A stretch of 64,000 nt of DNA, from positions 1 to 64,000 of the forward strand of contig JAQUYL010000016.1 of the NCBI GenBank assembly GCA_028691845.1. Reading direction: 5' to 3'. The translations under genes and the position numbers were made by a program. This document shows, piece by piece, positions 1 through 8,810 of this stretch (positions are counted from its first letter, which is position 1; each line of letters starts with the position of its first letter). This stretch comes from Opitutaceae bacterium (GTDB taxonomy: Bacteria; Verrucomicrobiota; Verrucomicrobiia; Opitutales; Opitutaceae). The notes under the pieces are model-generated. The model had not been told where the DNA came from, did no database searches, and saw only the letters and a program-made list of their open reading frames with translations.

Positions 1-72
1 ATCCAGCGCCGTGCCTATGGCTTTAGGAACTTTAACAACTACCGCCTGCGCGTCATCGCCCAGTGCGGCTGA
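1..72 (+). pseudogene. ISL3-family transposase, C-terminal end (cut by window edge)
   Basis: The first 23 codons read IQRRAYGFRNFNNYRLRVIA-QCG and then TGA. The AYGFRNFNNYRLR block is characteristic of the extreme C-terminus of ISL3-type (IS204/IS1001/IS1096/IS1165) DDE transposases. Everything upstream lies outside the window, so whether the transposase is intact cannot be judged; it is listed as partial. A plausible right end of the element follows at about 103-124. Confidence 0.75.
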
Positions 73-124
73 CTTATGAACCTCCACTCCCTTCAACCCA
101 CTCCCCAATCTTTGGTGTAGACCC
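73..124. mobile_element. Probable right end of the ISL3-like element
   Basis: About 30 bases after the transposase stop there is a stretch ending in ...TTTGGTGTAGACCC at 124. Read from outside inwards it starts GGGTCTACACCAAAG, which resembles ISL3-type terminal inverted repeats (GG-rich start, about 20-25 bp). The matching left end is outside the window, so this boundary is an inference. Confidence 0.35.
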
Positions 125-195
125 GGCGAATCAGACCTTCGTCCTCCAGCGCGCGACCAAGACGGTCCTCACCGGAAGGGGGGAACCAGTCGGAT

Positions 196-618
196 TCAAT
201 GATCAGTCACCATGTCGAGCACGAGATTCCGCTCCGCGGGATAGCCGAAGGTCAGGACGCGGGCAGCGCGGGTGTTGATAAAGCGGAGACGGCTCCCCGA
301 GGTGATGCGGGCCCGCAACGCGTAAGTCTGGTCGGGGAGGATCTGGCCGGGATCGTAGCCGAGCTTGAAGAAAAGCGGAACCTGGGTGATGGGCGAGATG
401 GTAACCGTGCTCAGCACTTCCACCGGGGCATCGCGCGGAGCGACATGCAGGAGTTGCACCTCGAGCACGGCGTCGGGGGGCAGGGTGATCGACTCGCGGT
501 AGGTGACCGTGCCGATGATGAAGTTGCCGCTCTCCGGCGGGTAGTCGGCGCTGCGGCACGCCGCCAGCGCGACCAGCGCCGCCGCCACTCCGCACCAGAA
601 CAATGATTTCGTGAACAC
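196..618 (-). CDS. YbaY-type lipoprotein
   Basis: A 140-residue exported lipoprotein. Residues 1-20 form a short hydrophobic signal followed by a lipobox L-A-A-C with the lipidated cysteine at 21. The mature part (GTVTYRESITLPPDAVLEVQ, later APVEVLSTVTI and QVPLFFKLGYDP) matches the YbaY / type III secretion lipoprotein-chaperone-like family, a beta-sandwich built around a 'tolerable start, IPPDAVLEV' motif. The function of the family is poorly defined; it sits on the periplasmic side of the inner or outer membrane. It lies 13 bp downstream of the MBL hydrolase on the same strand and may be co-transcribed with it. Confidence 0.75.
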   Translation of the reverse strand: MFTKSLFWCGVAAALVALAACRSADYPPESGNFIIGTVTYRESITLPPDAVLEVQLLHVAPRDAPVEVLSTVTISPITQVPLFFKLGYDPGQILPDQTYALRARITSGSRLRFINTRAARVLTFGYPAERNLVLDMVTDH

Positions 619-631
619 GGGAGGTTAGTCG

Positions 632-1345
632 TCAAAACGGGGCGGGTTGTTCAGAAAGATCCATGACTTCACCGATTGGGGTCATGAATCGCGGCAGGGC
701 GGAACCTGGAAAACTGCCAAAAAGGCCCGGGTGGCATCGCAACAGGCCTTCGCGGGTGAGGCGGGCGATGCTGTTCAGGTTCAATTCGGGATCGCCGCAG
801 AAGAAGTGCTGACGGGCGGCGTTGGGGACAACCAGACTGCCGCGCAGGACATCCCCGATCAGCGCCTCGCCCGAAGCGAGCACCACGGACGCTGAACCTG
901 GGGTGTGGCCGGGGGTGGCCAGGACGCGACCGCGCACGCCATAGGGTGCGAGATCAAAACCGTCGTGAAAAGCAAGGTCCGGCACGAACGGTTCAAAGGG
1001 TTCGTCCACAAAAGGCCGCGCGAGGCGTGCCAGCGGCGAGGTGGGCGCCAGCACGCCGTTCCGACCAGCCTGCGCCAGCGGAACATCGGCGGCATGCAGG
1101 GCCACGGGGGCCTGGCTGCGGCGTTTCAACTCCGCCGTGCAGCCCGCGTGGTCGCTGTGGCCGTGGGTGAGCAGGATCAACGACAACCGCCCGGGTTCGA
1201 TCTGGTGGGCGCTCAGGGCGCGCAGAATCCGCCGAAGATCGCCAGGGGCACCCGTGTCGACAAGCAGCGGACGCTCGCCGATCACGAGATAGCAGTTCGA
1301 AATCGCACAACGGATACGGACAATCACGGTTGGATGGATTCGCAT
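632..1345 (-). CDS. MBL-fold metallo-hydrolase
   Basis: A 237-residue metallo-beta-lactamase-fold hydrolase. The metal-binding signature HGHSDHAG is at about residues 61-68, preceded by the typical LLVDTGAPGD at about 28-36 and followed by a second metal-ligand segment LATPGHTPGS. There is no signal peptide, so it is cytoplasmic. Family members hydrolyse thioesters, lactones or phosphodiesters; nothing here fixes the substrate. The glyoxalase-II-like size and the absence of a second domain suggest a generic hydrolase. Confidence 0.85.
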   Translation of the reverse strand: MRIHPTVIVRIRCAISNCYLVIGERPLLVDTGAPGDLRRILRALSAHQIEPGRLSLILLTHGHSDHAGCTAELKRRSQAPVALHAADVPLAQAGRNGVLAPTSPLARLARPFVDEPFEPFVPDLAFHDGFDLAPYGVRGRVLATPGHTPGSASVVLASGEALIGDVLRGSLVVPNAARQHFFCGDPELNLNSIARLTREGLLRCHPGLFGSFPGSALPRFMTPIGEVMDLSEQPAPF

Positions 1346-1370
1346 GGCGCGACCGCTGGCCGCGCGATGT
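1344..1370. repeat. Degenerate REP-like half palindrome
   Basis: GGCGCGACCGCTGG at about 1345-1360 followed by CGCGCG matches 14 consecutive bases of the REP arm found beside the RAYT gene (13479-13506) and inside lpxB (14814-14841). Only one arm is visible, in the spacer between the MBL hydrolase and the AMP nucleosidase. Confidence 0.4.
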
Positions 1371-1481
1371 TCAGATTTTCTGACAAATTTCCCCGATCTT
1401 CATGCTTTCGGCAAGACCCTTCCGAAGGGTGGGCGGCCGGAGGAGGTTGGGGCGGGAGGGCGGTCGGAGGCCGGGCGTTCG

Positions 1482-2252
1482 TCAGAACTTCAGGTGCTTG
1501 ACGGTAAGTCCTTTGTTGATGAGTTGCTTCAGAGAGGCAATGCCGATGCGGATGTGCAGCTCGACAAACTGATCGTCGATCTTCTGGTCGCTTTCGGCGG
1601 TCTTCACGCCCTCGGGTGTCATCGGCTGGTCGGAGACGAGCAGGAGCGCGCCGGCGGGGATCTCGTTGGCAAAGGCAGTGACAAAAATCGTGGCGGTCTC
1701 CATGTCGATCGCAATACAGCGGATGCGCTGGAGGTATTTCTTAAACTCGCCGTCGTGCTCCCAAACGCGGCGGTTGGTCGTGTAAACGGTGCCGGTCCAA
1801 TAGTCGTGGTGATGGTCGCGGATGGTGGTAGAGATGGCTTTCTGGAGGGCGAAGGCCGGCAGTGCGGGCACCTCGGGCGGGAAGTAGTCGTTGCTCGTGC
1901 CTTCGCCGCGGATGGCGGCGATGGGGAGGATGAGATCGCCGATTTCGGCGCGATGCTTGATGCCGCCGCACTTGCCGAGATAGAGGACGGCCTTTGGGGA
2001 GACGGCTGTCAGCAGGTCCATGACGGTGGCGGCGTTGGCGCTGCCCATGCCGAAGTTGATGATGGTGATGCCACCCACGGTGGCACTGGACATGGCCTTG
2101 TCGCGACCGATCACCGGCACATTGTGCCACTGGGCGAAGAGGTCTACGTATCGTTGAAAATTGGTCAGCAGGACGTAACGGCCGAAATCCTTGATCGGTA
2201 CGCCCGTGTACCGGGGCAGCCAATTGGCGACTATCTCGGGTTTGGTTTGCAT
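1482..2252 (-). CDS. amn: AMP nucleosidase (short form)
   Basis: A 256-residue nucleoside-phosphorylase-superfamily enzyme predicted to hydrolyse AMP to adenine and ribose 5-phosphate. Diagnostic pieces are the central YLGKCGGIKH glycine loop, GMGSANAATVMDLL, the active-site IAIDMETATIF segment that holds the ribose-contacting glutamate, and the SDQPMTPEGVKT tail. It lacks the extra N-terminal domain of the E. coli Amn (about 480 residues) and matches the short form seen in Bacteroidota and relatives. The start at 2252 gives MQTKPEIVANW. It is transcribed alone, with a 400-bp hairpin-rich spacer upstream. Confidence 0.85.
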   Translation of the reverse strand: MQTKPEIVANWLPRYTGVPIKDFGRYVLLTNFQRYVDLFAQWHNVPVIGRDKAMSSATVGGITIINFGMGSANAATVMDLLTAVSPKAVLYLGKCGGIKHRAEIGDLILPIAAIRGEGTSNDYFPPEVPALPAFALQKAISTTIRDHHHDYWTGTVYTTNRRVWEHDGEFKKYLQRIRCIAIDMETATIFVTAFANEIPAGALLLVSDQPMTPEGVKTAESDQKIDDQFVELHIRIGIASLKQLINKGLTVKHLKF

Positions 2253-2668
2253 GGGGTGGGATGCTTTGCCTTAAAAAAATTAACCCCATTTTATTCCGAG
2301 GCGAGGCAATTGAACGCCGTCCTTTCGCAAGCGCTGCTTCCCGGGGCAAGGCCCGGGAAGCCTCTGCGCGGCTTGACCAGCTCTGTTCGCGCCGGGCTGG
2401 TCAGGTGGCGCCCGGTATTGAATCCTCCGCTGCAAGCGGCGGAGGCTGTTGCAGGATTCAAAAACCGGGCCAAGGAATCCCCCGTTGCTGGTTTCTGAGC
2501 CGCGCTGCCGGGGCGCTCCGGCTCCGAGATCGGGCCCAATCCGCCTTTGTCCTTGGAAACGGCCGTATCGCCTGCGGCCATCACTCCGCTGCCCGAAAAA
2601 AAGGCGAGATTGCGGTCAGGGCGATCGCGGCTGCCCAGGAAGAGAGGAGGGGGAGACGAAGGTTGGTG
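2253..2668. repeat. Gene-free spacer with nested palindromes
   Basis: No convincing gene. Two clear palindromes are visible. One is CTTCCCGGG (2337-2345) pairing with CCCGGGAAG (2352-2360) across a 6-nt loop. The other is nested: outer arms TTGAATCCT (2418-2426) and AGGATTCAA (2453-2461), inner arms CCTCCGC (2424-2430) and GCGGAGG (2439-2445). They have no U-tract and look like extragenic palindromic elements rather than terminators. They separate two minus-strand genes. Confidence 0.5.
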
Positions 2669-3571
2669 CTACATCCCCTCTGACGCGCCTGCCTGATTCA
2701 AACGTCCGCCGCCGGTGAATTTTGCGGATTGCTCATCGGCGTGGTAGCTGGAACGCACCAGCGCGCCACTCTCGATGACGCCCATTCCGATGGAGAGGCC
2801 GAATACCTTCCAGTGCTTGAATTCCTCGGGCGCCACCCATCGGGTCACGGGCAGATGCTTGGGCGTGGGCTGCAGGTATTGGCCGATGGTGAGGATGTTC
2901 ACCTGATCCGCCGCGAGATCGCGCAGAGTCTGCTCGATTTCATGCTGCTCTTCGCCGATGCCGAGCATGATGCCGGTTTTGATGATGAATCCCCGGCTCT
3001 TGGCGTGGCGCAGCACGCTGCGGCTGCGATCGTAGCGGGCTTGCACGCGCACGGGCTTTTGCAGGCGTTCCACAGTCTCGACGTTGTGATTGAAAATATC
3101 CGGTTTCGCCTCGAGCACGAGATCCACGAGGTCAAACTGTCCCTTGAAATCCGGCACAAGCACCTCGATGGACGTGCGGGGATTGCGGTGGCGTACGGCG
3201 CGGATTGTGGCCGCCCAGACGCCTGCGCCACCATCCTTCAAATCGTCGCGCGCGACCGAGGTGATGACGCAGTGGCGCAGATTCATGCGGGCTACGGCAT
3301 CCGCCACGCGGGCCGGCTCGCCGAGGTCGTGCTCGGTTGGCCGGCCGGTCTGGATGGCGCAGAAGTTGCACGACCGCGTGCAGATGTTGCCCAAGATCAT
3401 TACGGTGGCGGTCCGGCGCGACCAGCACTCGCCGAGGTTGGGGCATTGGGCACTCTGGCAGACTGTATGGAGCTTGTTGTCGTCGACCAGTCGGCGGGTC
3501 TCAGCGTATTCCGGACCGGAGGGAAGTCTGGCGCGAAGCCAGTCAGGTTTGCGTTGTGGCGGTGGATACAT
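2669..3571 (-). CDS. lipA: Lipoyl synthase LipA
   Basis: Radical-SAM enzyme that inserts two sulfurs into protein-bound octanoyl chains to make lipoyl cofactor. It has both iron-sulfur clusters: the auxiliary cluster ligands C38, C43, C49 (TVCQSAQCPNLGECW) and the radical-SAM CxxxCxxC at C64, C68, C71 (NICTRSCNFC). The C-terminus keeps the conserved R-S-S-Y-H-A-D motif. I chose the methionine at 3571 (MYPPPQRKPDWLR, 300 residues) because the 19 residues ahead of it in the longer frame do not look like LipA. lipB lies upstream on the same strand, so the two steps of lipoate biosynthesis are clustered. Confidence 0.93.
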   Translation of the reverse strand: MYPPPQRKPDWLRARLPSGPEYAETRRLVDDNKLHTVCQSAQCPNLGECWSRRTATVMILGNICTRSCNFCAIQTGRPTEHDLGEPARVADAVARMNLRHCVITSVARDDLKDGGAGVWAATIRAVRHRNPRTSIEVLVPDFKGQFDLVDLVLEAKPDIFNHNVETVERLQKPVRVQARYDRSRSVLRHAKSRGFIIKTGIMLGIGEEQHEIEQTLRDLAADQVNILTIGQYLQPTPKHLPVTRWVAPEEFKHWKVFGLSIGMGVIESGALVRSSYHADEQSAKFTGGGRLNQAGASEGM

Positions 3572-3721
3572 CAGGTGCCGAGCACTGAATGGATACGAAT
3601 AAGCCCGCAGCACAAGTGGTTTTCGCAACTGGATCTGTGGGGGCGCGAGATTCCGCGCAAATCAGATGGGCAGGAACGGCTTTCCGTCCGATCCGGCCTG
3701 AAAATAGAATATCATGGGGGA

Positions 3722-4435
3722 TCATGCCTGGGGTGTAACGGCAGAATGTTGGTCGCGATTCGCCAATAATTGAGGGAGCAGCGTCCAGAATTCGGTGGCG
3801 AGGACGCGCTTGACCTCTGTCAGATCGAATTCACGGCCGAGCTCCTGCTTCATCGACGTTACCGTGCAATCCGTGATGCCGCAGGGCACAATGCCGGAGA
3901 AGGGCGTCAGGTCATTGTTCACGTTTAGAGCAAAGCCATGATAGGCGATCCAGCGCCTAACCGCCACCCCGATGGCGGCGATTTTGCGGTTGGCCAGCCA
4001 GATGCCCGTCTTGCCCGCCCGGCGGCCGGCTGCGAGCCCCATACAACCGAGGCTGTTGATCAGGACCTGCTCAAGAAAACGCAGATAGGCGTGGAGATCC
4101 GGATGTGCGGCGAGATTTACGATCGGGTAGCCGACAATCTGTCCGGGCCCATGATAGGTGATGTCGCCGCCGCGATTGGTCCGGATGACCGCGATGCCGC
4201 GTCGCTGCAATTCGGCTTCCGTCCAGAGCAGATGCTGCGGCGCCCCGGGCCGCAGCCCCAGGGTGTAGACCGGATCATGCTCGGTGAAAATGAGCTTGTC
4301 GCCGCATTCGCCCGCGAGCCGCCGCGCCACGAATTCCGTCTGCCGTTTCCAGGCGGTCAGGTAATCCGTGCGGTCCCAATCGAGCGTGTCGGAATGACCG
4401 GGCGGGATAAAATCGGTGGCGGGGGGAGAAGACAT
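3722..4435 (-). CDS. lipB: Octanoyl-[ACP]:protein N-octanoyltransferase LipB
   Basis: A 237-residue transferase that moves octanoate from acyl carrier protein to lipoyl domains, the step before LipA. Family motifs are present in order: TEHDPVYTLGLR, the RGGDITYHGPGQIVGYPI block, GKTGIWLANRKIAAIGV with the catalytic lysine, HGFALNVNNDL, and PCGITDCTVTS with the acyl-accepting cysteine. It is immediately upstream of lipA on the same strand (150-bp spacer). Confidence 0.93.
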   Translation of the reverse strand: MSSPPATDFIPPGHSDTLDWDRTDYLTAWKRQTEFVARRLAGECGDKLIFTEHDPVYTLGLRPGAPQHLLWTEAELQRRGIAVIRTNRGGDITYHGPGQIVGYPIVNLAAHPDLHAYLRFLEQVLINSLGCMGLAAGRRAGKTGIWLANRKIAAIGVAVRRWIAYHGFALNVNNDLTPFSGIVPCGITDCTVTSMKQELGREFDLTEVKRVLATEFWTLLPQLLANRDQHSAVTPQA

Positions 4436-4708
4436 GTGCGGCTGCTACTATTATCGAGATGCCTCGCCGCGCAACTCTGTCCGCCACCCTGCCGCGCGTC
4501 ATACGCTGCGGGGCAAGGGGGGGCCGCGCCTTCTGGTCGCAGCCCGGTTTGCGGGGCGAAGGCCGGTGATGATCGTTCCCGGGGCAGGCCGAGGCCGCCG
4601 TCTGGGACGTGCTGCCGCGATTTTCCTCGCCCAAGCGGGTTGGGAGGGAATGTGCCGCCAGCCGGATTTCCAGACGCCGAAACCCTCCGTCGCGGCCGGC
4701 GCCTTCAC

Positions 4709-6058
4709 CTATCGGCCGGCCAGCCAGAGGCAGATCATTCCCATGATGACGGTCATGCCCATTGCGACCGCCACGTGCCGGCGCAGGGCGGGGGTGCCGA
4801 CTGCGATCGCCATGCCCCCTTTCATCACGGAGTTGCCCACTGCGGCAATGATCACCGATCTCACCGCCACGTCCGACCCGACGAATCCGAGGCTGTGGTT
4901 GTTGGCCATCGTGAGCGCGATGGCGTCCATGTCGGTCAGCCCGGACACGAAGCTCAACGGCAGCATTCCGGCCTGCCATTCCAGTTGAGTGGCTGCTTTG
5001 ACCAGAAAGGCGATGATGGCGTAGGCGAGGGCGAACTTGATCGCGATGCCGAGGCTCAGCGGATTAGTGATGGAGGGTGTGCCCACCCCACCTGGGGCGT
5101 GCTGGCTGGAATACCACAACCAGAGCCCATAACCAAGGCCCGGCAGCGCCATCAGCCCAAGTGGCAGGAACAGCGACCTCATGAGAGTCTGGTTTAGCAT
5201 GCCGACCGCCACGATCACCCGCGGCAGCATCACGGTGCAGGCGAGCACGACGGCGAGGGAATAGCTGGACGAAAGCGCGGGCTCCGCGCGGCTGCGACGG
5301 CTGAAAGCCAGGGTGGCGGCGGTGCTGGAAGCCAGGCCGCCGAGCAAGCTGGTCAGGAGAATGCCGGCATTGGAGCCCAGCGTCCGCATCAACACGTAAC
5401 CGACGAAGCCGAGGCCGGATATCAACACCACCATGAGCCAGGTGGATTGGGGATTGAACGCCTCGAAAGGTCCAAAATTGCGATTCGGCACCAGCGGGAG
5501 CACGACCCCGGTAATCGCCACGAATTGCATGGTGGCACGAATGTCCTCGATGGTGAAATGGCGGGTCAGGGCATGAATCGGCTGCTTCAACCCGAGCAGC
5601 AGGACCGTCGCTGCTGCCGTCAGGACGGCCGCCTGGGTCTGATCCCACTGGACCAGCGTTCCCACCAGCACGGTGAGCAGGGAGGCGGCAAAGGTTGTGC
5701 TGCCGCCATGTCCGCCCAAAGCCAGACGTACTTGCTGGACGACCAAATGCGCACCGATCACGACGATCACGGCCGGAAGTACGGCGGCGGAGTATTGCTC
5801 GCTGAGCGCAGCGCCCACACAGCCCAGCACGCTGAAGAGCGAGAAAGTGCGCACGCCGGCGAACTCGGTCTCATGCGGTTTTTCGGCTTGTTCACTCCAC
5901 TGGCGGATTAGCCCCACCAGCGCGCCGAGGCAGGCGCTGACCACTATCGACAGTAGGAGGGAGGACACAACAGGGGCAGGATGTGCCCTGACCCAGGTTT
6001 GCGCAAGCGATTCCGCTCGGACCAACCGCTGTGGATCAGTTGGGGGCGAGCGGCGCAA
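4709..6058 (-). CDS. MgtC/SapB-DUF4010 family membrane protein
   Basis: A 449-residue multi-pass inner-membrane protein with around a dozen hydrophobic segments. The N-terminal part (LGALVGLIRQW, then FAGVRTFSLFSVLGCVGAAL) carries the MgtC/SapB signature, and the remainder (VLPLVPNRNFGPFEAFNP, LGSNAGILLTSLLGGLASSTA, FVSGLTDMDAIALTMA) is the DUF4010 domain typical of this fusion. The transported or sensed ligand is not known for DUF4010 proteins. The start at 6058 overlaps the end of the upstream decarboxylase-like gene by 23 bp, suggesting co-transcription; a later start is possible because the first 25 residues are poorly family-like. Confidence 0.8.
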   Translation of the reverse strand: MRRSPPTDPQRLVRAESLAQTWVRAHPAPVVSSLLLSIVVSACLGALVGLIRQWSEQAEKPHETEFAGVRTFSLFSVLGCVGAALSEQYSAAVLPAVIVVIGAHLVVQQVRLALGGHGGSTTFAASLLTVLVGTLVQWDQTQAAVLTAAATVLLLGLKQPIHALTRHFTIEDIRATMQFVAITGVVLPLVPNRNFGPFEAFNPQSTWLMVVLISGLGFVGYVLMRTLGSNAGILLTSLLGGLASSTAATLAFSRRSRAEPALSSSYSLAVVLACTVMLPRVIVAVGMLNQTLMRSLFLPLGLMALPGLGYGLWLWYSSQHAPGGVGTPSITNPLSLGIAIKFALAYAIIAFLVKAATQLEWQAGMLPLSFVSGLTDMDAIALTMANNHSLGFVGSDVAVRSVIIAAVGNSVMKGGMAIAVGTPALRRHVAVAMGMTVIMGMICLWLAGR

Positions 6059-6692
6059 GCGGCCGCGATCCGTCGTTCGGCACGACCTCGGCCGTGTTCA
6101 GCAGCATCGAAACCATTGTGTACGCGCCGCAGGCCGCCATGAGGTCCACCACCTGCTGTTCGCCGAGTAGTTCCTTCGCCCGCTTGAATGTGGCGTCGCT
6201 GACGAAATGGTCCCGCTGCAGCTCGGTGCAGAAATCGTACACGGCCGCCTCGTCGGGTTGCATCGCCGCGGGCCGTCGCCCTTGCGCGAGATCAGCCATG
6301 ATGGCTTCGGCCAACCCCGCTTCCCTCGCAATCCGCGTGTGAGCCCACCACGCATACTGGGCCGACCATTGCCGGGCCGTGATCAGGATGGCAAATTCGT
6401 TCAGTCGGAGGGGAATGGAGGTTCGCAGACGGACGTAATCCAGGAATTTTGTCAGCCGTGCGGCCATTTCCGGGCTGCGCAGCATGGGATTCCACGGCCC
6501 GGCCAGGCCAGCGAACCGGGATTGCTTCAGGATTTCGGCTGCGACGGGCTGCTGTTCCGCATTCAACGATTCCTTGGTGAGTTGAGGAAAGCGGTCGCTG
6601 CCAGCCTGGGCGTGAACGTCCGGAACCTGGAGCAAAAAGCAGGCCCCGATCACGGCCAGCCCGATGACGATTCTGCCGGTTTTGTCTCTCAT
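6036..6692 (-). CDS. Exported carboxymuconolactone-decarboxylase-like protein
   Basis: A 218-residue protein with a signal peptide (hydrophobic stretch ending VPDVHAQA) followed by an all-helical AhpD/CMD-like domain. The family segments include LRLNEFAILITARQWSAQYAW and the later AVYDFCTELQRDHFVSD. The CxxC of AhpD-type peroxidases is missing; the typical cysteine-pair position reads QYAWWAH. The start at 6692 is supported by an AGGAGG ribosome-binding site 4-5 bases upstream, so the longer frame starting at 6800 is rejected. Many exported members are annotated only by fold, so the reaction is uncertain. Confidence 0.8.
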   Translation of the reverse strand: MRDKTGRIVIGLAVIGACFLLQVPDVHAQAGSDRFPQLTKESLNAEQQPVAAEILKQSRFAGLAGPWNPMLRSPEMAARLTKFLDYVRLRTSIPLRLNEFAILITARQWSAQYAWWAHTRIAREAGLAEAIMADLAQGRRPAAMQPDEAAVYDFCTELQRDHFVSDATFKRAKELLGEQQVVDLMAACGAYTMVSMLLNTAEVVPNDGSRPLAPLAPN

Positions 6693-6842
6693 GGCATCCT
6701 CCTGATGGCGCGTGCGAAAAATCAACGCGAGCCGAAATGGTGACGGCCGCAGGCGACATGGCGAGACGCGAAAATCATGCACCTCCCCTCTCCGGGCCAC
6801 GGATAGGGGAGGGAAGAATACGGCCGGGCGCAGGCCCTCGCC

Positions 6843-8174
6843 CTATTGAAAGATTTTCAGCAGGATGGTCGCCAGCACGATCATCCAAGCGCCGCCGAGG
6901 CGGGTGGCGGCCTGGGCGAACGGCATCAGTCCTATGCGGTTGGAGGCGGAGAGAATGGCTACATCGCCGGTCCCTCCCAGCCCGGTGTGACATCCGGTAA
7001 CGATGGCGGTTTCGACCGGGTACATGTTCAGGAACTTGCCGACGAAGAATCCGGTCGTCCACATGGAGAGCACGACCGAGAGACAGATCGCAATATAGCC
7101 CGGAGAGAAGGCGCGCAGAACATCCGCCCACGAGGTGTACAACACGCCCAGGCCGACAAGCAGGGGCCACGTGAGGTTGGATGCGACAAACCGGTACAAG
7201 TGGTAGGCACCCTTTTGCATATTTTCCGGCAGGACATTGAAGTATTTTACAATGGCAGCGAAGAAGATCATGATGATCGGACCGGGGATGCCGATGAACG
7301 GACTGAGGACGAGGCCGAAGATGAAAAACGTGCAGGCGATCAGGAGACCGGCGCCCATCAGAGGAAACTCGATCGGTTTCTCCTTGTTCGCCTCCGCCAG
7401 CAAGGCCGCGTCGTCGCCGGTCTTCACCAGCAGGCCATTGCCGCTGTATTTGGGATATTTGTCCCCGAAGAATTTCATGCCGCCCGAGCAGATGATGGCG
7501 AAAAGATTGCCGATCATGGCCGCCGGGATCAGCTTGGGGATGAACGTGGCCTGCGGCTGGCCGAGAATATCAGACAAGGCCATGGAATAAGGCAGGGCGC
7601 CTTCGCCAATGCCACCGCCGATGATCGGGACGATGATAAAAAAGAAGGCATTCTTGACATCAAAACCCAGGAGGGCGGCGACCGAGATGGCGACCGAGAT
7701 GGTGACAATTTCGCCAACGAGGAGGGGAATGAACAGGCGCATGAACCCCTGGATTAGCATCTTGCGGTTCATTCCCAGGATGCTGCCGCAAACCAGGCAG
7801 GCGATGTACAGGTAAAGGAAATTGGCGGTCTTCATCACCGCTGTGATCGCGTTCAGAGCATTCGGGTTGAGCAGCTTGTAGAAAACGAGGATGGACGGAA
7901 CAAAAAGAGACAGGATCGCCGGGCCGCCAATATTCCGCAGAATGGGCGTTTTGATGCCCACTTCGCCGAGGAGCCAACCCATGACTATGATCACGGCAAA
8001 GCCACCGATCATATCGGCGGGCAATTTCCCCAAAACGGACGCCGTTAGAATAACCGCGAGCAGGATGAGATAGAGCGGCAAGGGCAGGGGCCCCACCTTT
8101 ATGCTCATGACTTTATCCCAGAAATTGCTTTTTTCAGGCGTAGCATCTGAAACATTCACATTGGAGCCATTCAT
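6843..8174 (-). CDS. 2-hydroxycarboxylate (citrate/malate-type) Na+ symporter family
   Basis: A 443-residue inner-membrane carrier of the 2HCT family (CitS, CimH, MleP relatives). Signature segments are LPADMIGGFAVIIVMGWLLG near the N-terminus, the GGGIGEGALPYS loop (first GGxG-type re-entrant loop) in the middle and the HTGLGGTGDVAILSAS loop (second GGxG) near the C-terminus. Start chosen at 8174 (MNGSNVNVSD), since the 91 upstream residues of the longer frame are unlike the family. It probably takes up a di- or tricarboxylate with sodium; the exact substrate cannot be read from sequence. A 636-bp divergent spacer separates it from lysS. Confidence 0.85.
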   Translation of the reverse strand: MNGSNVNVSDATPEKSNFWDKVMSIKVGPLPLPLYLILLAVILTASVLGKLPADMIGGFAVIIVMGWLLGEVGIKTPILRNIGGPAILSLFVPSILVFYKLLNPNALNAITAVMKTANFLYLYIACLVCGSILGMNRKMLIQGFMRLFIPLLVGEIVTISVAISVAALLGFDVKNAFFFIIVPIIGGGIGEGALPYSMALSDILGQPQATFIPKLIPAAMIGNLFAIICSGGMKFFGDKYPKYSGNGLLVKTGDDAALLAEANKEKPIEFPLMGAGLLIACTFFIFGLVLSPFIGIPGPIIMIFFAAIVKYFNVLPENMQKGAYHLYRFVASNLTWPLLVGLGVLYTSWADVLRAFSPGYIAICLSVVLSMWTTGFFVGKFLNMYPVETAIVTGCHTGLGGTGDVAILSASNRIGLMPFAQAATRLGGAWMIVLATILLKIFQ

Positions 8175-8507
8175 AGAGTAGTCTAAGTCAGTTGGTTTTC
8201 GGATAGAGGGAGAAAAACCTGGCGGTAAGATGCAAACAAAATTCCGTCCGGCTGCCGGCACTGGGGCCGTTGCCGCACGATTGATCCTCCACTTCGACGC
8301 CTTTCTGCGGCCGGGGGGAGCCTGGCCGGGTGAACGTCGCGCGCGAACAAACCGGCCCCAGGGAAGGATGAGCAGGGGGGATTTGCCGGCGCTACCAGAG
8401 TCCCCGGCCTGCACAACGGAAAGGTCGGAGAATCCGTAGCCAGGCACTAGGGGGAGGTCGGGCCAGAAGGAAGATTGGGAGGTGTATGGGAAGCAACGCC
8501 GGTGTTT

Positions 8508-8521
8508 GGTGAAATTTCACC
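8508..8521. promoter_or_regulatory. Perfect 14-bp palindrome in divergent spacer
   Basis: GGTGAAATTTCACC is a perfect dyad in the 636-bp spacer (8175-8810) between the 2HCT transporter and lysS. Its form fits an operator for a dimeric regulator, but no regulator gene is next to it. Otherwise I see no gene in the spacer; an A/T-rich patch with TAGAAT/TAGGAT at 8650-8676 could hold the lysS promoter. Confidence 0.3.
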
Positions 8522-8810
8522 ATTGAGGTTGCAACCGGCACTGCACTTCCGGTGGCCCCGTCCTGCTCCTGTCCCAGCCCCTGGCATCCTGGAGTCATTC
8601 GAAACGGCAAAGAGGCGGCAATCGCCCGCGATAAGATCATTTTCCGTGTCTAGAATATTTTCTGCTAGGATCGCTCCAAGGTGTCGGCGGGAGGCCGGCG
8701 GCAGGCTCGAACGGCCCCCTGATAATCCCGGGTGCAGGCTTCCTCGGTGGATGGAGAATGCCAGAATCCGTTTGCGCTGGCCCGAAGAGCTTGGCAACTC
8801 TTGCTGTTCG

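Noticed and set aside
1344-2498. Long plus-strand open frame of 384 codons over the AMP nucleosidase gene
   Set aside because: It is the antisense shadow of a strongly recognisable minus-strand gene in GC-rich DNA.
8475-8810. N-terminal extension of LysS by 112 residues
   Set aside because: The extension shows no synthetase-like sequence, and the internal ATG at 8811 gives the normal length.
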